Assembly (NCBI GenBank): GCA_025938035.1
Contig: JAICQE010000046.1
Location: 1 to 24,450, forward strand
Direction of reading: 5' to 3'
DNA length: 24,450 nucleotides
Source of the DNA: Vicinamibacteria bacterium
Lineage (GTDB): Bacteria > Acidobacteriota > Vicinamibacteria > Vicinamibacterales > UBA2999
Positions within the stretch are counted from its first letter, which is position 1. Every line of letters begins with the position of its first letter. The notes beneath the pieces are model-generated. The model was not told the origin of the DNA. It searched no databases and worked only from the letters and a program-made list of their open reading frames with translations. Shown one piece after another: positions 1 to 7,979 of the stretch. A program made the position numbers and the translations under genes.

Positions 1-775
1 CGCGGCCCGCGCCGATCTCGAGCGGGTGCAGAAACTCTTCGCGGAGCGAGCGGTGCCGTTGCGGCGCGTGACGGACGCGCAGCGGGCCGTGGCGGTTGCC
101 GACGCCCGCCTGACCGCCGCGCAGTCACGGCTGGCCCAGCGTGACGAGACGCTGCGGGGCGGGGGCGCGGCGAGTGGCAACACGTTCGTGCTGCGCGCGC
201 CGATTGCCGGCCGAATTGCCGACGTGCACGCGGCGCTGGGCGCTTCGTACGATGAAGGTGCGCCGCTGTTCCGAATCGTCAGAACCGACCGCGTCGAGCT
301 CCAGGTGCACGTTCCGGCTTCCGATGCGCCGCTCCGGCAGCCGGTCCACGAGATCGCGCTCGAGATCCCGGGGCGGCCGGATCCGATCGTCGTCGAGGCC
401 GACCACATGCACGACGCCGGCGTGATCGATCCGGCGACACGCGCCCTGCCGGTGCAGTTCGACGTCAACAATCGCTCCGGTCAGCTGCTCATCGGTCAGA
501 CGGCAACGGCGATTCTTTACACCGGGCAAAAAGAACGGATGGTCGTGGTTCCGAAGGCCGCGGTGCTGACGGAGGCGGGCCGGCCGTTCGTGTTCGTGCA
601 GACCGGCGGCGAGAGCTTCGCGCGCCGGTTCATCGACATCGCGGGCCGCGACGGCGATCTGGTTGGCGTTCGCAGCGGCGTCCGGGTCGGCGAAAGGGTG
701 GTCACCCGTGGTGCCTACGAAGTGCAGCTCGCATCGGCGGCAGGCGGCCTGCCAGCTGAGGGGCATGTTCACTGA
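1..775 (+). CDS. RND efflux periplasmic adaptor subunit (CusB/CzcB/HlyD-like), 5' end outside window
   Basis: Membrane-fusion protein that would link the inner-membrane RND pump encoded next to an outer-membrane channel. The reading frame is open to the first bases of the window, so the true start lies upstream and only the C-terminal ~257 residues are present. The visible part begins in a helical hairpin (ERVQKLFAERAVPLRRVTDAQ). It continues with a lipoyl-like segment (FVLRAPIAGRIADVHAALG), a beta-barrel and a membrane-proximal domain (MVVVPKAAVLTEAGRPFVFV), the usual adaptor order. It ends in EGHVH. The pump gene starts 100 bp downstream on the same strand, so they very likely form one operon. 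An outer-membrane factor gene is expected upstream but is not in the window. The metal cannot be read from this fragment. Confidence 0.9.
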   Translation, partial: AARADLERVQKLFAERAVPLRRVTDAQRAVAVADARLTAAQSRLAQRDETLRGGGAASGNTFVLRAPIAGRIADVHAALGASYDEGAPLFRIVRTDRVELQVHVPASDAPLRQPVHEIALEIPGRPDPIVVEADHMHDAGVIDPATRALPVQFDVNNRSGQLLIGQTATAILYTGQKERMVVVPKAAVLTEAGRPFVFVQTGGESFARRFIDIAGRDGDLVGVRSGVRVGERVVTRGAYEVQLASAAGGLPAEGHVH

Positions 776-787
776 TGGCGACCCACC

Positions 788-860
788 AGGGCACTGAGGC
801 ACCGAGGACTCTTGTGAATTCTTGCCTCGGTGACCTCGGTGTCTCGCTGTGTGGTGACCT
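788..860. repeat. Nonamer-period repeat with inverted arm between adaptor and pump genes
   Basis: The right part contains degenerate 9-bp units: CCTCGGTGA at 825, CCTCGGTGT at 834, CTCGCTGTG at 843 and TGGTGACCT at 852. The left part (792-807, CACTGAGG then CACCGAGG) is the inverted counterpart, so the transcript could fold around a loop of about 17 bases. It sits between two genes that must be made together, so it may tune their ratio; that is inference. Confidence 0.6.
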
Positions 861-875
861 CTAGCAGGATTCGAC

Positions 876-3800
876 ATGAAACGCCTCATTCAATGGTCGA
901 TCGACCATCACTGGCTGGTGATCGGGCTGTCGGCGCTTCTGCTCGCGGCGGGCCTGTGGACGGCTCGCGACATGCCGGTGGACGTGTTTCCGGATCTGAC
1001 GGCGCCGACGGTCACGATTCTGGCCGAAGGCCACGGCATGGCGCCCGAGGAAATGGAGTCGCTGGTTACGTTTCCGATCGAGACGGCAATCAACGGCGCG
1101 CCAGGCGTGCGCCGGGTCCGTTCGGCAACGGCCGTCGGCGTGGGAGTCGTCTGGGTCGAGTTCGACTGGGGGACGGACATCTACATCGCCCGTCAGCTGG
1201 TGGCGGAGAAGCTGGCGCTCGTCAGCGGCACGCTGCCGCCGCAGGTGGAGCGGCCGGTGCTGGCGCCGATTTCGTCGATCATGGGCGAGATTCTGTTCTT
1301 TGCGCTCTCGTCCGATACGGTCGATCCGCTCACGATGCGGACGGTGGCAGACACGATGGTTCGGCGCCGGCTGCTGGCCGTGCCGGGCGTCTCGCAGGTG
1401 ACGCCGATCGGCGGCGCGGAGCGCCAGTTTCAGGTCATCGCGCGCCCGGACGCGCTGCGGGCGAACGGCGTCTCGCTGACCGAACTGCTCGAGGCCGTGC
1501 GCGGCGCCAGCGAGAACGCGTCGGCCGGCATCTACACCGAAGGTCCGCAGGAGTACGTGCTCCAGGCAGTCGGGCGCGTCCGCAGTGCGGAAGAGATCGG
1601 GGAAAGCGTGATCGCGCTGCGTGGTCTGCGGTCGGTGCTCGTGCGGGACGTTGCCACCGTGCAGGAAGGGGCCGCGCTCAAACGGGGCGAAGGATCGCGG
1701 AACGGCAAGCCCGCCGTGATCGTGGGCGTCCAGAAGCAGCCGGGCGCCAACACGATCGACGTCACGCGCAGGCTCGATGAGGAGCTCGACGCGCTGCAGC
1801 GCGACCTGCCGGCGGGCCTCACCATCGACCGGCGAATCTTCCGCCAGGCCGACTTCATCGAGGTCGCGGTCAGCAACGTCGTCGACGCGCTTCGCGACGG
1901 CGGCATCCTCGTGATTGCCGTCGTGCTGATCTTTCTCGCGAACCTGCGCGCGGCGGCGATCACCCTGACGGCGATGCCGCTCTCGCTGGCGGCCGCCGTA
2001 CTCGTGCTGCGCGCCTCCGGCGCAACGATCAACACCATGACACTCGGCGGACTGGCGATCGCGATCGGCGCGCTGGTCGATGACGCCATTGTCGACGTCG
2101 AGAACGTCGTGCGGCGGCTGCGCGAGAACGCCGCCCGGCCGGAACCCGAACGGCAGCCCGCATCGGTCGTCGTTCGCGACGCGACGCTCGAGATCAGAAG
2201 CTCCATCGTCTTTGCCACCGTCATCATCGTCCTGGTTTTCCTGCCGATCTTCGGCTTGTCCGGCGTTGAGGGCCGCCTCCTGACCCCGCTGGCCTTCGCC
2301 TACATCGTTGCGCTGCTGGCCTCGCTTGCCGTCGCCATAGTCGTGACGCCGGCCCTCTGTTACGCATTTCTCCCGCGGGCGTCGTCCATCACGCGCGGTC
2401 ACGACGGCTGGCTGTCGCGCTCGTTGAAAGCGCGTTTCGCGCGCGTGCTGCCGTACGCGCTCGACCGGCCGGCACTGGTGACCGGTGCCGCCGCGGTGCT
2501 GCTCATTGGCGCCGTCGCGGCGACGACGCGGTTCGGAACCGCGTTTCTGCCGGTCTTTCACGAGGGAAGTCTGACGATCAGCGTGAACACGCTGCCGGGG
2601 ACGTCGCTGGCGAAGTCGGACGAGATCGGCACCAGAGTCGAGAAGATCCTGCTGGCGCAGCGCGAGGTGATTGCCACAGCGCGGCGGACGGGACGCGCCG
2701 AACTGGATGAGCACGTGCAGGGAGTCGAGGCGGCGGAAATCGACGTCGGGCTGCGCGAAAGCGATCGCCCGCGCGACGAGCTGCTGGCGGAACTGCGACG
2801 GAGCTTCGGCACGCTGCCGGGGACGAACGTCAGCATCGGCCAGCCGATCTCCCATCGCATCGACCACATGCTGTCCGGGACGCGGGCGAACATCGCCGTA
2901 AAGATTGTCGGCGACGACCTGCTGACGTTACGCCGGCTCGGGGAGCAGGTGCGCGACGCGATGCAGGAGGTGCCCGGAGTCGCCGACCTGTCGCTGGAGC
3001 CGCAGACCGAGATTCCGTTCGTCCGCTTTATTCTCAACCGCTCGGCGATCGCTCGCTACGGACTCCGGGTGCAGGACGTCGCGGAGGCGATCGAAACCAG
3101 TCTGGCAGGAACGACAGTGGGGCGGGTATTCGACCGGTCAGCCGCGTTCGATCTGACGGTCAGGCTCGATCCATCCGCGGCGGTCGATTTCGACCGCCTC
3201 GCGGACCTGCCAATCGACACGCCGACGGGCGAGACGGTGCCGATCCGCGTGCTCGCGGACGTCCGGCGGGAGACCGGCCCCAACATGATCCTGCGGGAGA
3301 ACGTCCAGCGCCGGATCGTGGTGTCGTCGAACGTCGCCGGACGCGACCTGGGGAGCGTCGTCAACGACATCAGAACCGCCGTCTCAACGGCGGTGCCCAT
3401 GCCCGACGGCTATCGTGTTGAGTATGGCGGGCAGTTCGAGAGCCAGCAGAGCGCGTCGCGCCGGCTGCAGGCATTGGGAGCCGTCGTCATCGCTGCGTTG
3501 TACATGATCCTGCTGCTGGCATTCGGCCGTCCCCGCGACGCGCTCCTGATTATGCTGAACCTGCCGCTGGCGCTGATTGGCGGCGTTGCCGGGGTCTTCC
3601 TCGCCGGTGGCGTGCTGAGCGTGGCCTCGATGATAGGGTTCATCACGCTGTTTGGCATCGCCACGCGGAATGGCATCATGCTCGTCTCGCACATCCGGCA
3701 TCTGATCGACGAGGAGGGCGTGCGCGATTTTCGTGTCGCCGTCGAACGGGGTGCGAACGAGCGGTTGATTCCTATTCTGATGACGGCGCTGGCGGCCGGC

Positions 3801-3956
3801 CTGGCGCTGATTCCGCTGGCGCTCGCCGCCGGCGAATCGGGAAGTGAGATTCAGACGCCGATGGCCATCGTGATTCTGTGCGGGCTGACGACGTCGACGT
3901 TATTGAATATGTTTGTGGTGCCCACGTTGTACTTGAAATACGGAAGGTCCGCCTAA
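876..3956 (+). CDS. Heavy-metal efflux RND transporter, CusA/CzcA family
   Basis: Inner-membrane proton-driven pump, 1026 aa, the normal length for heavy-metal RND proteins. After the first membrane helix it has the family stretch DVFPDLTAPTVTI, then the porter domain signature EEMESLVTFPIE. The charged motif of transmembrane helix 4, central to proton and metal coupling, reads VDDAIVDVEN with D402, D403, D407 and E409. Two repeated halves with clustered membrane segments are visible at about 340-500 and 870-1020. The motif differs from the VDGAVV form of CzcA and the VDAAIV form of CusA, so the metal is not certain; copper/silver or a divalent cation is possible. The start is ATG with a weak CAGGA upstream. 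The last codons and stop lie inside a REP-like hairpin. Confidence 0.93.
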   Translation: MKRLIQWSIDHHWLVIGLSALLLAAGLWTARDMPVDVFPDLTAPTVTILAEGHGMAPEEMESLVTFPIETAINGAPGVRRVRSATAVGVGVVWVEFDWGTDIYIARQLVAEKLALVSGTLPPQVERPVLAPISSIMGEILFFALSSDTVDPLTMRTVADTMVRRRLLAVPGVSQVTPIGGAERQFQVIARPDALRANGVSLTELLEAVRGASENASAGIYTEGPQEYVLQAVGRVRSAEEIGESVIALRGLRSVLVRDVATVQEGAALKRGEGSRNGKPAVIVGVQKQPGANTIDVTRRLDEELDALQRDLPAGLTIDRRIFRQADFIEVAVSNVVDALRDGGILVIAVVLIFLANLRAAAITLTAMPLSLAAAVLVLRASGATINTMTLGGLAIAIGALVDDAIVDVENVVRRLRENAARPEPERQPASVVVRDATLEIRSSIVFATVIIVLVFLPIFGLSGVEGRLLTPLAFAYIVALLASLAVAIVVTPALCYAFLPRASSITRGHDGWLSRSLKARFARVLPYALDRPALVTGAAAVLLIGAVAATTRFGTAFLPVFHEGSLTISVNTLPGTSLAKSDEIGTRVEKILLAQREVIATARRTGRAELDEHVQGVEAAEIDVGLRESDRPRDELLAELRRSFGTLPGTNVSIGQPISHRIDHMLSGTRANIAVKIVGDDLLTLRRLGEQVRDAMQEVPGVADLSLEPQTEIPFVRFILNRSAIARYGLRVQDVAEAIETSLAGTTVGRVFDRSAAFDLTVRLDPSAAVDFDRLADLPIDTPTGETVPIRVLADVRRETGPNMILRENVQRRIVVSSNVAGRDLGSVVNDIRTAVSTAVPMPDGYRVEYGGQFESQQSASRRLQALGAVVIAALYMILLLAFGRPRDALLIMLNLPLALIGGVAGVFLAGGVLSVASMIGFITLFGIATRNGIMLVSHIRHLIDEEGVRDFRVAVERGANERLIPILMTALAAGLALIPLALAAGESGSEIQTPMAIVILCGLTTSTLLNMFVVPTLYLKYGRSA

Positions 3957-3970
3957 AGGCGGACACTACG
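3946..3970 (-). repeat. GTAG-type REP-like hairpin carrying the pump's stop codon
   Basis: A 7-bp perfect stem GTCCGCC/GGCGGAC (3947-3964) encloses TAAA, followed by CTAC (GTAG on the minus strand). The TAA stop of the RND pump is the loop of the hairpin. It may also act as a terminator or mRNA-stabilising structure, but no T-run follows. Confidence 0.75.
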
Positions 3971-3974
3971 ACGG

Positions 3975-4010
3975 TTTGCATTTTGAATTTTGCATTTTGA
4001 ATTGTTGAAT
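3975..4010 (+). repeat. Heptamer tandem array (TTTGCAT/TTTGAAT)
   Basis: Four exact 7-bp units alternate TTTGCAT, TTTGAAT, TTTGCAT, TTTGAAT (3975-4002), followed by a decayed TGTTGAAT. The array is AT-rich against a GC-rich background and fills the spacer before the cytochrome gene. A related inverted pair lies at 21622-21695. Confidence 0.85.
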
Positions 4011-4017
4011 TAACCCT

Positions 4018-4512
4018 ATGCGAACTCTTCAATGGCTGTTTCTCGTGAGCGCGCTGCTGTTCGTCAGCGGCATCGGCTTCGTGATCGCGGCCGGACGGAC
4101 AGCCCGTTCCGGCGCACCGGCGGCGGGGCCGGCGGCGCCCGCGGTCCCGCCCGTCGCCACTGTCAAGCACGTCATGCTGGCGATGACGATGCCCAATGCG
4201 GCCGCCATCTGGGATTCCGTCAGCACCATCGTCGATGCGAAGGGCGTGACGGAGAACCAGCCGCGCACCGACGAGGAGTGGGCGGCAGTGGCGTCGAGCG
4301 CGGCGGTGCTCGCCGAGTCCGCCAACCTGCTGCTGACGGGCGACCGCGCCGTCGATCGCGGCGACTGGGCCAAGTTCGCGATCGCGCTGCGCGATTCGGC
4401 GAACACGGCGCTGGCCGCGGCGGAGAAAAAGGATCCGGCCGGCATTCTCGCCGTCGGCGAAGTGATCAATGAGTCATGTGATGCCTGTCATGAACGCTAC
4501 CAACGCCAGTAA
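4018..4512 (+). CDS. Membrane-anchored cytochrome c'-like protein
   Basis: A 164-aa protein with an N-terminal hydrophobic segment (residues 5-25; signal anchor), an Ala/Pro-rich linker (33-48), a helical domain, and a single haem site CDACH near the C-terminus (C154, C157, H158). A haem motif at the end of a helical domain is the arrangement of cytochrome c' / c556-type proteins. No distant Met ligand is obvious. It lies 61 bp after the RND pump and overlaps the HupE-like gene by up to 44 bp, so it is probably part of the same operon. Electron transfer or haem-based sensing in the periplasm is likely; a direct role in metal export is inference from context. Confidence 0.8.
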   Translation: MRTLQWLFLVSALLFVSGIGFVIAAGRTARSGAPAAGPAAPAVPPVATVKHVMLAMTMPNAAAIWDSVSTIVDAKGVTENQPRTDEEWAAVASSAAVLAESANLLLTGDRAVDRGDWAKFAIALRDSANTALAAAEKKDPAGILAVGEVINESCDACHERYQRQ

Positions 4513-5203
4513 CGCTCTGCGCGTTCGTCTGATCTGCACGTTGCTCATCGCCGCCGCCTGCGGCGCCGTGATCGAGGCACATGGCGTGGCGGGGAAGGAC
4601 GCCGTATTCCTGCAGGGGCTGCAGGGCCGTGCGATCGTGCCGTTGATGTATCTGGGCGCGAAGCACATGGTGACCGGCTACGACCACCTGCTGTTCCTGG
4701 TCGGCGTCATCTTCTTTCTGTACCGGGTCAAAGACGTCCTCCTCTACGTCAGTCTGTTCACGATCGGCCACAGCGTCACGCTGCTTGCCGGCGTGCTCGG
4801 CGGCATCCATGCGAACCCATATCTCATCGACGCGATTATCGGGTTCTCGGTCGTCTACAAGGCGTTCGAGAACATGGACGGATTCCGGCGGGTATTCGGC
4901 GTGCAGCCCGACACCCGGGCGGCCGTGCTGATCTTCGGGCTGTTTCACGGTTTCGGCCTGGCCACGAAGCTCCAGGACTTCGAGCTCGCGTCGCAGGGTC
5001 TCGTGGCGAACATCGTCAGCTTCAACGTCGGCGTTGAGCTGGGGCAGGGCCTGGCGCTCACGTTTATCCTGATCGCGCTGACGTTCTGGCGCACGCGGAG
5101 CGGGTTCATGCGCCATGCCTTTGCGACCAACGCGCTGGTGATGGCATGCGGTTTCCTGCTGGTGGGCTATCAGCTCTCCGGCTATTTCCTGGCGGAGTCC
5201 TGA
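4469..5203 (+). CDS. HupE/UreJ-like multi-spanning membrane protein
   Basis: A 244-aa inner-membrane protein. The core segments are typical of the HupE_UreJ_2 family: YDHLLFLVGVIFF, FTIGHSVTLLAG, GFSVVYKAFEN and GLFHGFGLATKL, with conserved His and Asp residues in the membrane helices. Relatives are linked to nickel or other metal movement, but this branch is not characterised. In-frame starts occur at 4469, 4481 and 4490. The shortest gives a better signal peptide and less overlap with the cytochrome gene; none has a good ribosome site, so translation may be coupled. Its stop is one base before the GTG of the next gene. This pairing with an anchored periplasmic protein downstream of an RND pump suggests an accessory metal-handling module. 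Confidence 0.8.
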   Translation: MSHVMPVMNATNASNALRVRLICTLLIAAACGAVIEAHGVAGKDAVFLQGLQGRAIVPLMYLGAKHMVTGYDHLLFLVGVIFFLYRVKDVLLYVSLFTIGHSVTLLAGVLGGIHANPYLIDAIIGFSVVYKAFENMDGFRRVFGVQPDTRAAVLIFGLFHGFGLATKLQDFELASQGLVANIVSFNVGVELGQGLALTFILIALTFWRTRSGFMRHAFATNALVMACGFLLVGYQLSGYFLAES

Positions 5204-5204
5204 C

Positions 5205-5828
5205 GTGAGCACAGACGTAAAGACCGTTGAAACACCGGTGAGCGAGATCAGGAACCGGCTGGCCGTCGCGACGGGCGCTGCGCTGCTGGTTGCGGGGCTG
5301 GTGCTCGTGGCGGTCGTGCTGCCGGCGGAGTACGCGCTCGATCCGCTCGGAACGGGCGCGAAGCTGGGGCTGCTGGATCTGGGCCTCACAGGTCAGCAGG
5401 TTGACGCGCTCGAAGCGGGGAAGGGCGCTGCGGCGGGCGGCGGGACGATCCTCGCGCCGCAGGATGCCGCGTTCAAGCAGGAGACGATCACCTTCGAAGC
5501 CCAGCCGCGGGAGGGATTCGAATACAAGTACCGGCTCGAGAAAGGCGAGGCGCTGCTGTACTCGTGGACCTCCTCGGCACCGATGAACACCGAGTTCCAC
5601 GCGGAACCGGACGGCGCCCCGCGGGGTTACGCGCAGACCTATGAGAAGAAGGACGGGATGACCGGCGCCTCAGGGACGCTGACCGCGCCGTTCTCCGGCA
5701 TTCACGGCTGGTACTGGGAGAACACGACCGACCAGCCGGCAACCGTCACACTGGCGACGGCTGGCTACTACAACCTCTCGCACGAGTTCCGATCCGGTCA
5801 GCCGACGAAGAACAAGAACTTTAAGTGA
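5205..5828 (+). CDS. Single-pass membrane-anchored periplasmic protein ('transmembrane anchor' type)
   Basis: A 207-aa protein starting with GTG one base after the HupE-like stop. Residues about 24-46 form one strong hydrophobic segment (ALLVAGLVLVAVVLPAEYAL), leaving a short cytoplasmic tail and a soluble outer domain of about 150 residues. The outer domain contains YKYRLEKGEALLYSW, MNTEFHAEPDG and FSGIHGWYWENTT, which read like a beta-sandwich with conserved aromatics and His. Such proteins are often found beside HupE-like genes in metal-resistance loci. The molecular function is unknown to me. It ends the first operon; repeat-array DNA begins two bases after its stop. Confidence 0.7.
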   Translation: MSTDVKTVETPVSEIRNRLAVATGAALLVAGLVLVAVVLPAEYALDPLGTGAKLGLLDLGLTGQQVDALEAGKGAAAGGGTILAPQDAAFKQETITFEAQPREGFEYKYRLEKGEALLYSWTSSAPMNTEFHAEPDGAPRGYAQTYEKKDGMTGASGTLTAPFSGIHGWYWENTTDQPATVTLATAGYYNLSHEFRSGQPTKNKNFK

Positions 5829-5830
5829 AA

Positions 5831-5897
5831 ACGGCCGTTCACACTTCCGGGTTCTCGGTTCCGGGTTCGTGTTCTGAGTTCGATTCTGGCTTCCGGG
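5831..5897 (+). repeat. Degenerate GTTC-rich array, copy 1
   Basis: Begins ACGGCCGTTCAC and continues as irregular GGTTCTC/GGTTCCG/GGTTCGT/GTTCTGA units. Related copies lie at 6762-6881 (opposite orientation) and 17553-17641 (same orientation). Copies 1 and 3 both start two bases after the stop codon of a plus-strand gene. Confidence 0.75.
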
Positions 5898-5905
5898 CGT
5901 GCCGT

Positions 5906-6703
5906 TCAGCGCATGTACGGCGGCACGTTAGCGGCGATCGTTTGAAACTCCGCGTCGGTTAGCGGCAGCGCCCGAAAGGCAGCCCAGCGCGCACGTGGCA
6001 GCGCGTCTTCGGTCGCGGGTGCGTCAGAGCCGTAGACAATTCGGCCGACACCAAGCTGCCGTCCGCGGATCTCCTGCGGCCACGGCCTCGGCACACAGAT
6101 CGAGGACCGCGTCAATCAGCGGATATTCGTAACCGCCCGCACCGGCAAGATGCCTCCGCCCGGCCATATGAGAACTTCTGGTTGGTGTTGACGCGCATGT
6201 GGACCATGATGGCCATGCCGTGACCGTTGGCGGCGTGGAATACTCGCCGGAGCTGCTGGATGTGGGCCGGATTCTGGTAGTCAACCACCGAGTTGCCGAA
6301 ATCCAGCTTCAGGCCGCGCCGAAGGGTCGGGTTCTTCGCACAGCGTGCCACCTCATCAATCGCGTAGTCTTTGAGAGGATTGACCCCGCAGAAGCCGACC
6401 AGCCGTTCCGGAAACTGCGCCACTTGAGCAGCGGTCCAGTCGTTGTCGGCCATGACAGCCTCGCGTTCGTTCGCGAGATTGCGAGACGGTGACGCCAGCA
6501 GATAGGCCGTGGACAGCACTGCGGCGCTTGATTTCCGCGGCGTCGAGATGACGGACCAGATCGGCCGCAGTGATGGGCGATTGGGCAGTCAGTGGTGCGA
6601 GCACTGGACTGAACAGATGCTGATGGTGCCCGGCCAACGGGTGCGCCGCCGTGCTGACTGGTATCGCGAGGAGAACGCAACTTAGCGCGAGCAGGCGATT
6701 CAT
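5906..6703 (-). pseudogene. Decayed secreted amidohydrolase (metal-dependent TIM-barrel hydrolase)
   Basis: Pieces of one amidohydrolase-family protein lie in order but in different frames. The N-terminus from ATG at 6703 has a signal peptide and the metal-site motif GHHQHLFSP. The frame breaks near 6520-6525 and continues as LSTAYLLASPSRNLANE, FCGVNPLKDYAIDEVARC, GLKLDFGNS and MVHMRVNTN. Near 6150-6170 a second break seems to have lost about 20 residues before HLAGAGGYEYPLIDAV. Near 6070-6110 a third break and deletion precede the C-terminal GVGRIVYGSDAP and LPLTDAEFQTIAANV, ending at 5906. Three independent lesions make sequencing error unlikely. It was probably a lactonase- or decarboxylase-like hydrolase; the substrate is unknown. 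Inverted copies of the GTTC array lie on both sides. Confidence 0.8.
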
Positions 6704-6761
6704 GCAGTTCGATTTACGATCCGATCGGCGAAACGGGTGCACGGCCAGCCCGGGGGCTTCC

Positions 6762-6881
6762 CTAGAACTCAGAAGCGAACACCGAACTTAGAACCCAGAA
6801 CGCAGAACCCAGAACGCAGAACCCCGAACCGAACTCAGAACACGAACTGGGAACGGAGAACGTGGAACCGTGAACGGCCGT
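6762..6881 (-). repeat. GAAC heptamer array, copy 2 (inverted relative to copy 1)
   Basis: Runs of AGAACCC and AGAACGC alternate with a 7-bp period across 6790-6825, then decay to GAACTCAG, GAACTGG and GAACGGAG and finish GTGAACGGCCGT, the reverse complement of the start of copies 1 and 3. It ends eight bases before the lgt start codon, so the lgt promoter and leader overlap or lie within the array. Confidence 0.8.
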
Positions 6882-6888
6882 TGTTTTT

Positions 6889-7632
6889 ATGTATCCAGTC
6901 CTCTTTCGTATCGGCGATTTCGAGATCACCAGCTTCGGCGTCCTCGTCGCGATCGGTGCGCTCGTCGGCATGTGGGTGTTCCAGCGCGAGCTGGCGAGAC
7001 GATCGCTGCCGGAATCCGGCGTCGACGCCGGCATTGCCGGCGTCCTGGGCGGTCTGCTGGGCGCAAAGGTGGTGTGGAGCGTCGAACACGCCGGCCAGGA
7101 GCCGATGGCCGATCTCCTTCTGAGCCGAGGCGGGATGAGCTGGTTCGGCGGGCTGTTCGGCGGCGTCGCTGCCGGACTCTGGATGCTGCGACGGCGCGGC
7201 GTACCGTTGATGGCCGGTCTGGCTGCGGCGTCTCCGAGTCTGGCACTCGGTCACGCCATCGGGCGGATCGGCTGTTTCCTGGTCGGCGATGACTACGGGC
7301 GTCCGAGCGATCTGCCGTGGGCCGTTGCGTTTCCTGAAGGATTGCCGCCGACGGACGTGCCGGTCCATCCGACCCAGCTGTACGAGACCGCGGCGCTGCT
7401 GCCGCTGGCGTGGCTGCTCATCCGATGGCGTCGCGGCGGCGTGGCCGATCGGATTGTGTTCGGGCGCTATCTGATGCTTGCGGGATCCATACGGTTCGCG
7501 ATCGAGTTCGTCCGCGTGAACGAACCCGTCACGGGTCCGTTCACGCTCGCGCAGCTGTTTTCCGCCGCCGTGACGATAGCCGGGATCGCTCTGCTGGCGA
7601 CGAAAGCACCCCTGCAGGGGCGCCCTACGTGA
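6889..7632 (+). CDS. lgt: Prolipoprotein diacylglyceryl transferase (Lgt)
   Basis: Inner-membrane enzyme that transfers diacylglycerol from phosphatidylglycerol to the lipobox cysteine of prolipoproteins. The protein has 247 aa, about seven hydrophobic segments, the glycine-rich GGMSWFGGLFGG (81-92), the signature GRIGCFLVGDDYG (125-137), HPTQLYE (160-166) and a C-terminal IRFAIEFVR (201-209) corresponding to the second essential arginine region. The asparagine of the E. coli GRLGNF motif is Cys here, a variant also common in GDDYG/GCCYG-type family members. No clear ribosome site precedes the ATG, where the upstream repeat array ends. The last residues (APLQGRPT) are encoded by a REP-like hairpin, so the C-terminus looks extended or replaced by repeat DNA. 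Likely functional. Confidence 0.88.
   Translation: MYPVLFRIGDFEITSFGVLVAIGALVGMWVFQRELARRSLPESGVDAGIAGVLGGLLGAKVVWSVEHAGQEPMADLLLSRGGMSWFGGLFGGVAAGLWMLRRRGVPLMAGLAAASPSLALGHAIGRIGCFLVGDDYGRPSDLPWAVAFPEGLPPTDVPVHPTQLYETAALLPLAWLLIRWRRGGVADRIVFGRYLMLAGSIRFAIEFVRVNEPVTGPFTLAQLFSAAVTIAGIALLATKAPLQGRPT
7606..7629 (-). repeat. GTAG-type REP-like hairpin at the lgt 3' end
   Basis: Read on the minus strand it is GTAG followed by GGCGCCCCTGCAGGGGTGC, with a CCCCTGCAGGGG palindrome. It encodes the last eight residues of Lgt; the TGA stop follows directly. It lies between convergent lgt and csbD-like genes and may serve as a two-way terminator. Confidence 0.6.
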
Positions 7633-7642
7633 GAGCGATGAC

Positions 7643-7870
7643 CTAGCGGCTGCGGGACTTCTTCGTTTCCCGCTCGACCGCGCCGCTGATCTTCCGTCCC
7701 GCCTCGCCGGCGCGGCTCCGGAGATGACCGCCAACCTGGTTCATCTCGCCCTTCGCGCGCATGCGCTCGTTGCCCGTCGCGCGTCCGACGATCTCCTGGC
7801 CCACGCCCTTGATCTTCTGACCGGTGCCCTTGACTTCCTGCTCAGCCGACTTCCTGCGGAATGTGCCCAT
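7643..7870 (-). CDS. CsbD-like stress-response protein
   Basis: A 75-aa highly charged protein, the usual size for the CsbD family, with the typical Gly/Lys-periodic pattern: EQEVKGTGQKIKGVGQEIVG, then GNERMRAKGEMNQVGG, then a basic tail. Family members are small cytosolic proteins induced by general stress; their biochemical function is unknown. The start at 7870 is supported by GAGGAG seven bases upstream. It converges on lgt with a 10-bp gap and diverges from the TonB-dependent receptor gene. Longer in-frame extensions upstream would run antisense through the receptor and are not credible. Confidence 0.8.
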   Translation of the reverse strand: MGTFRRKSAEQEVKGTGQKIKGVGQEIVGRATGNERMRAKGEMNQVGGHLRSRAGEAGRKISGAVERETKKSRSR

Positions 7871-7979
7871 TACGGTTCTCCTCGAGTGTTCATGGTTGAG
7901 ACCGACTGGATCGGCCCAGTGCATGTGCTTCAAGACTTGTTCCGCTTCGAGCCGCTGCTCTTCAGTTACAGTACCGCGC

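Noticed and set aside
861..2867. Long minus-strand open frame opposite the RND pump gene
   Set aside because: Rich in Arg, Asp, His and Gln with no domain pattern. It mirrors the third-codon GC bias of the pump gene on the other strand.
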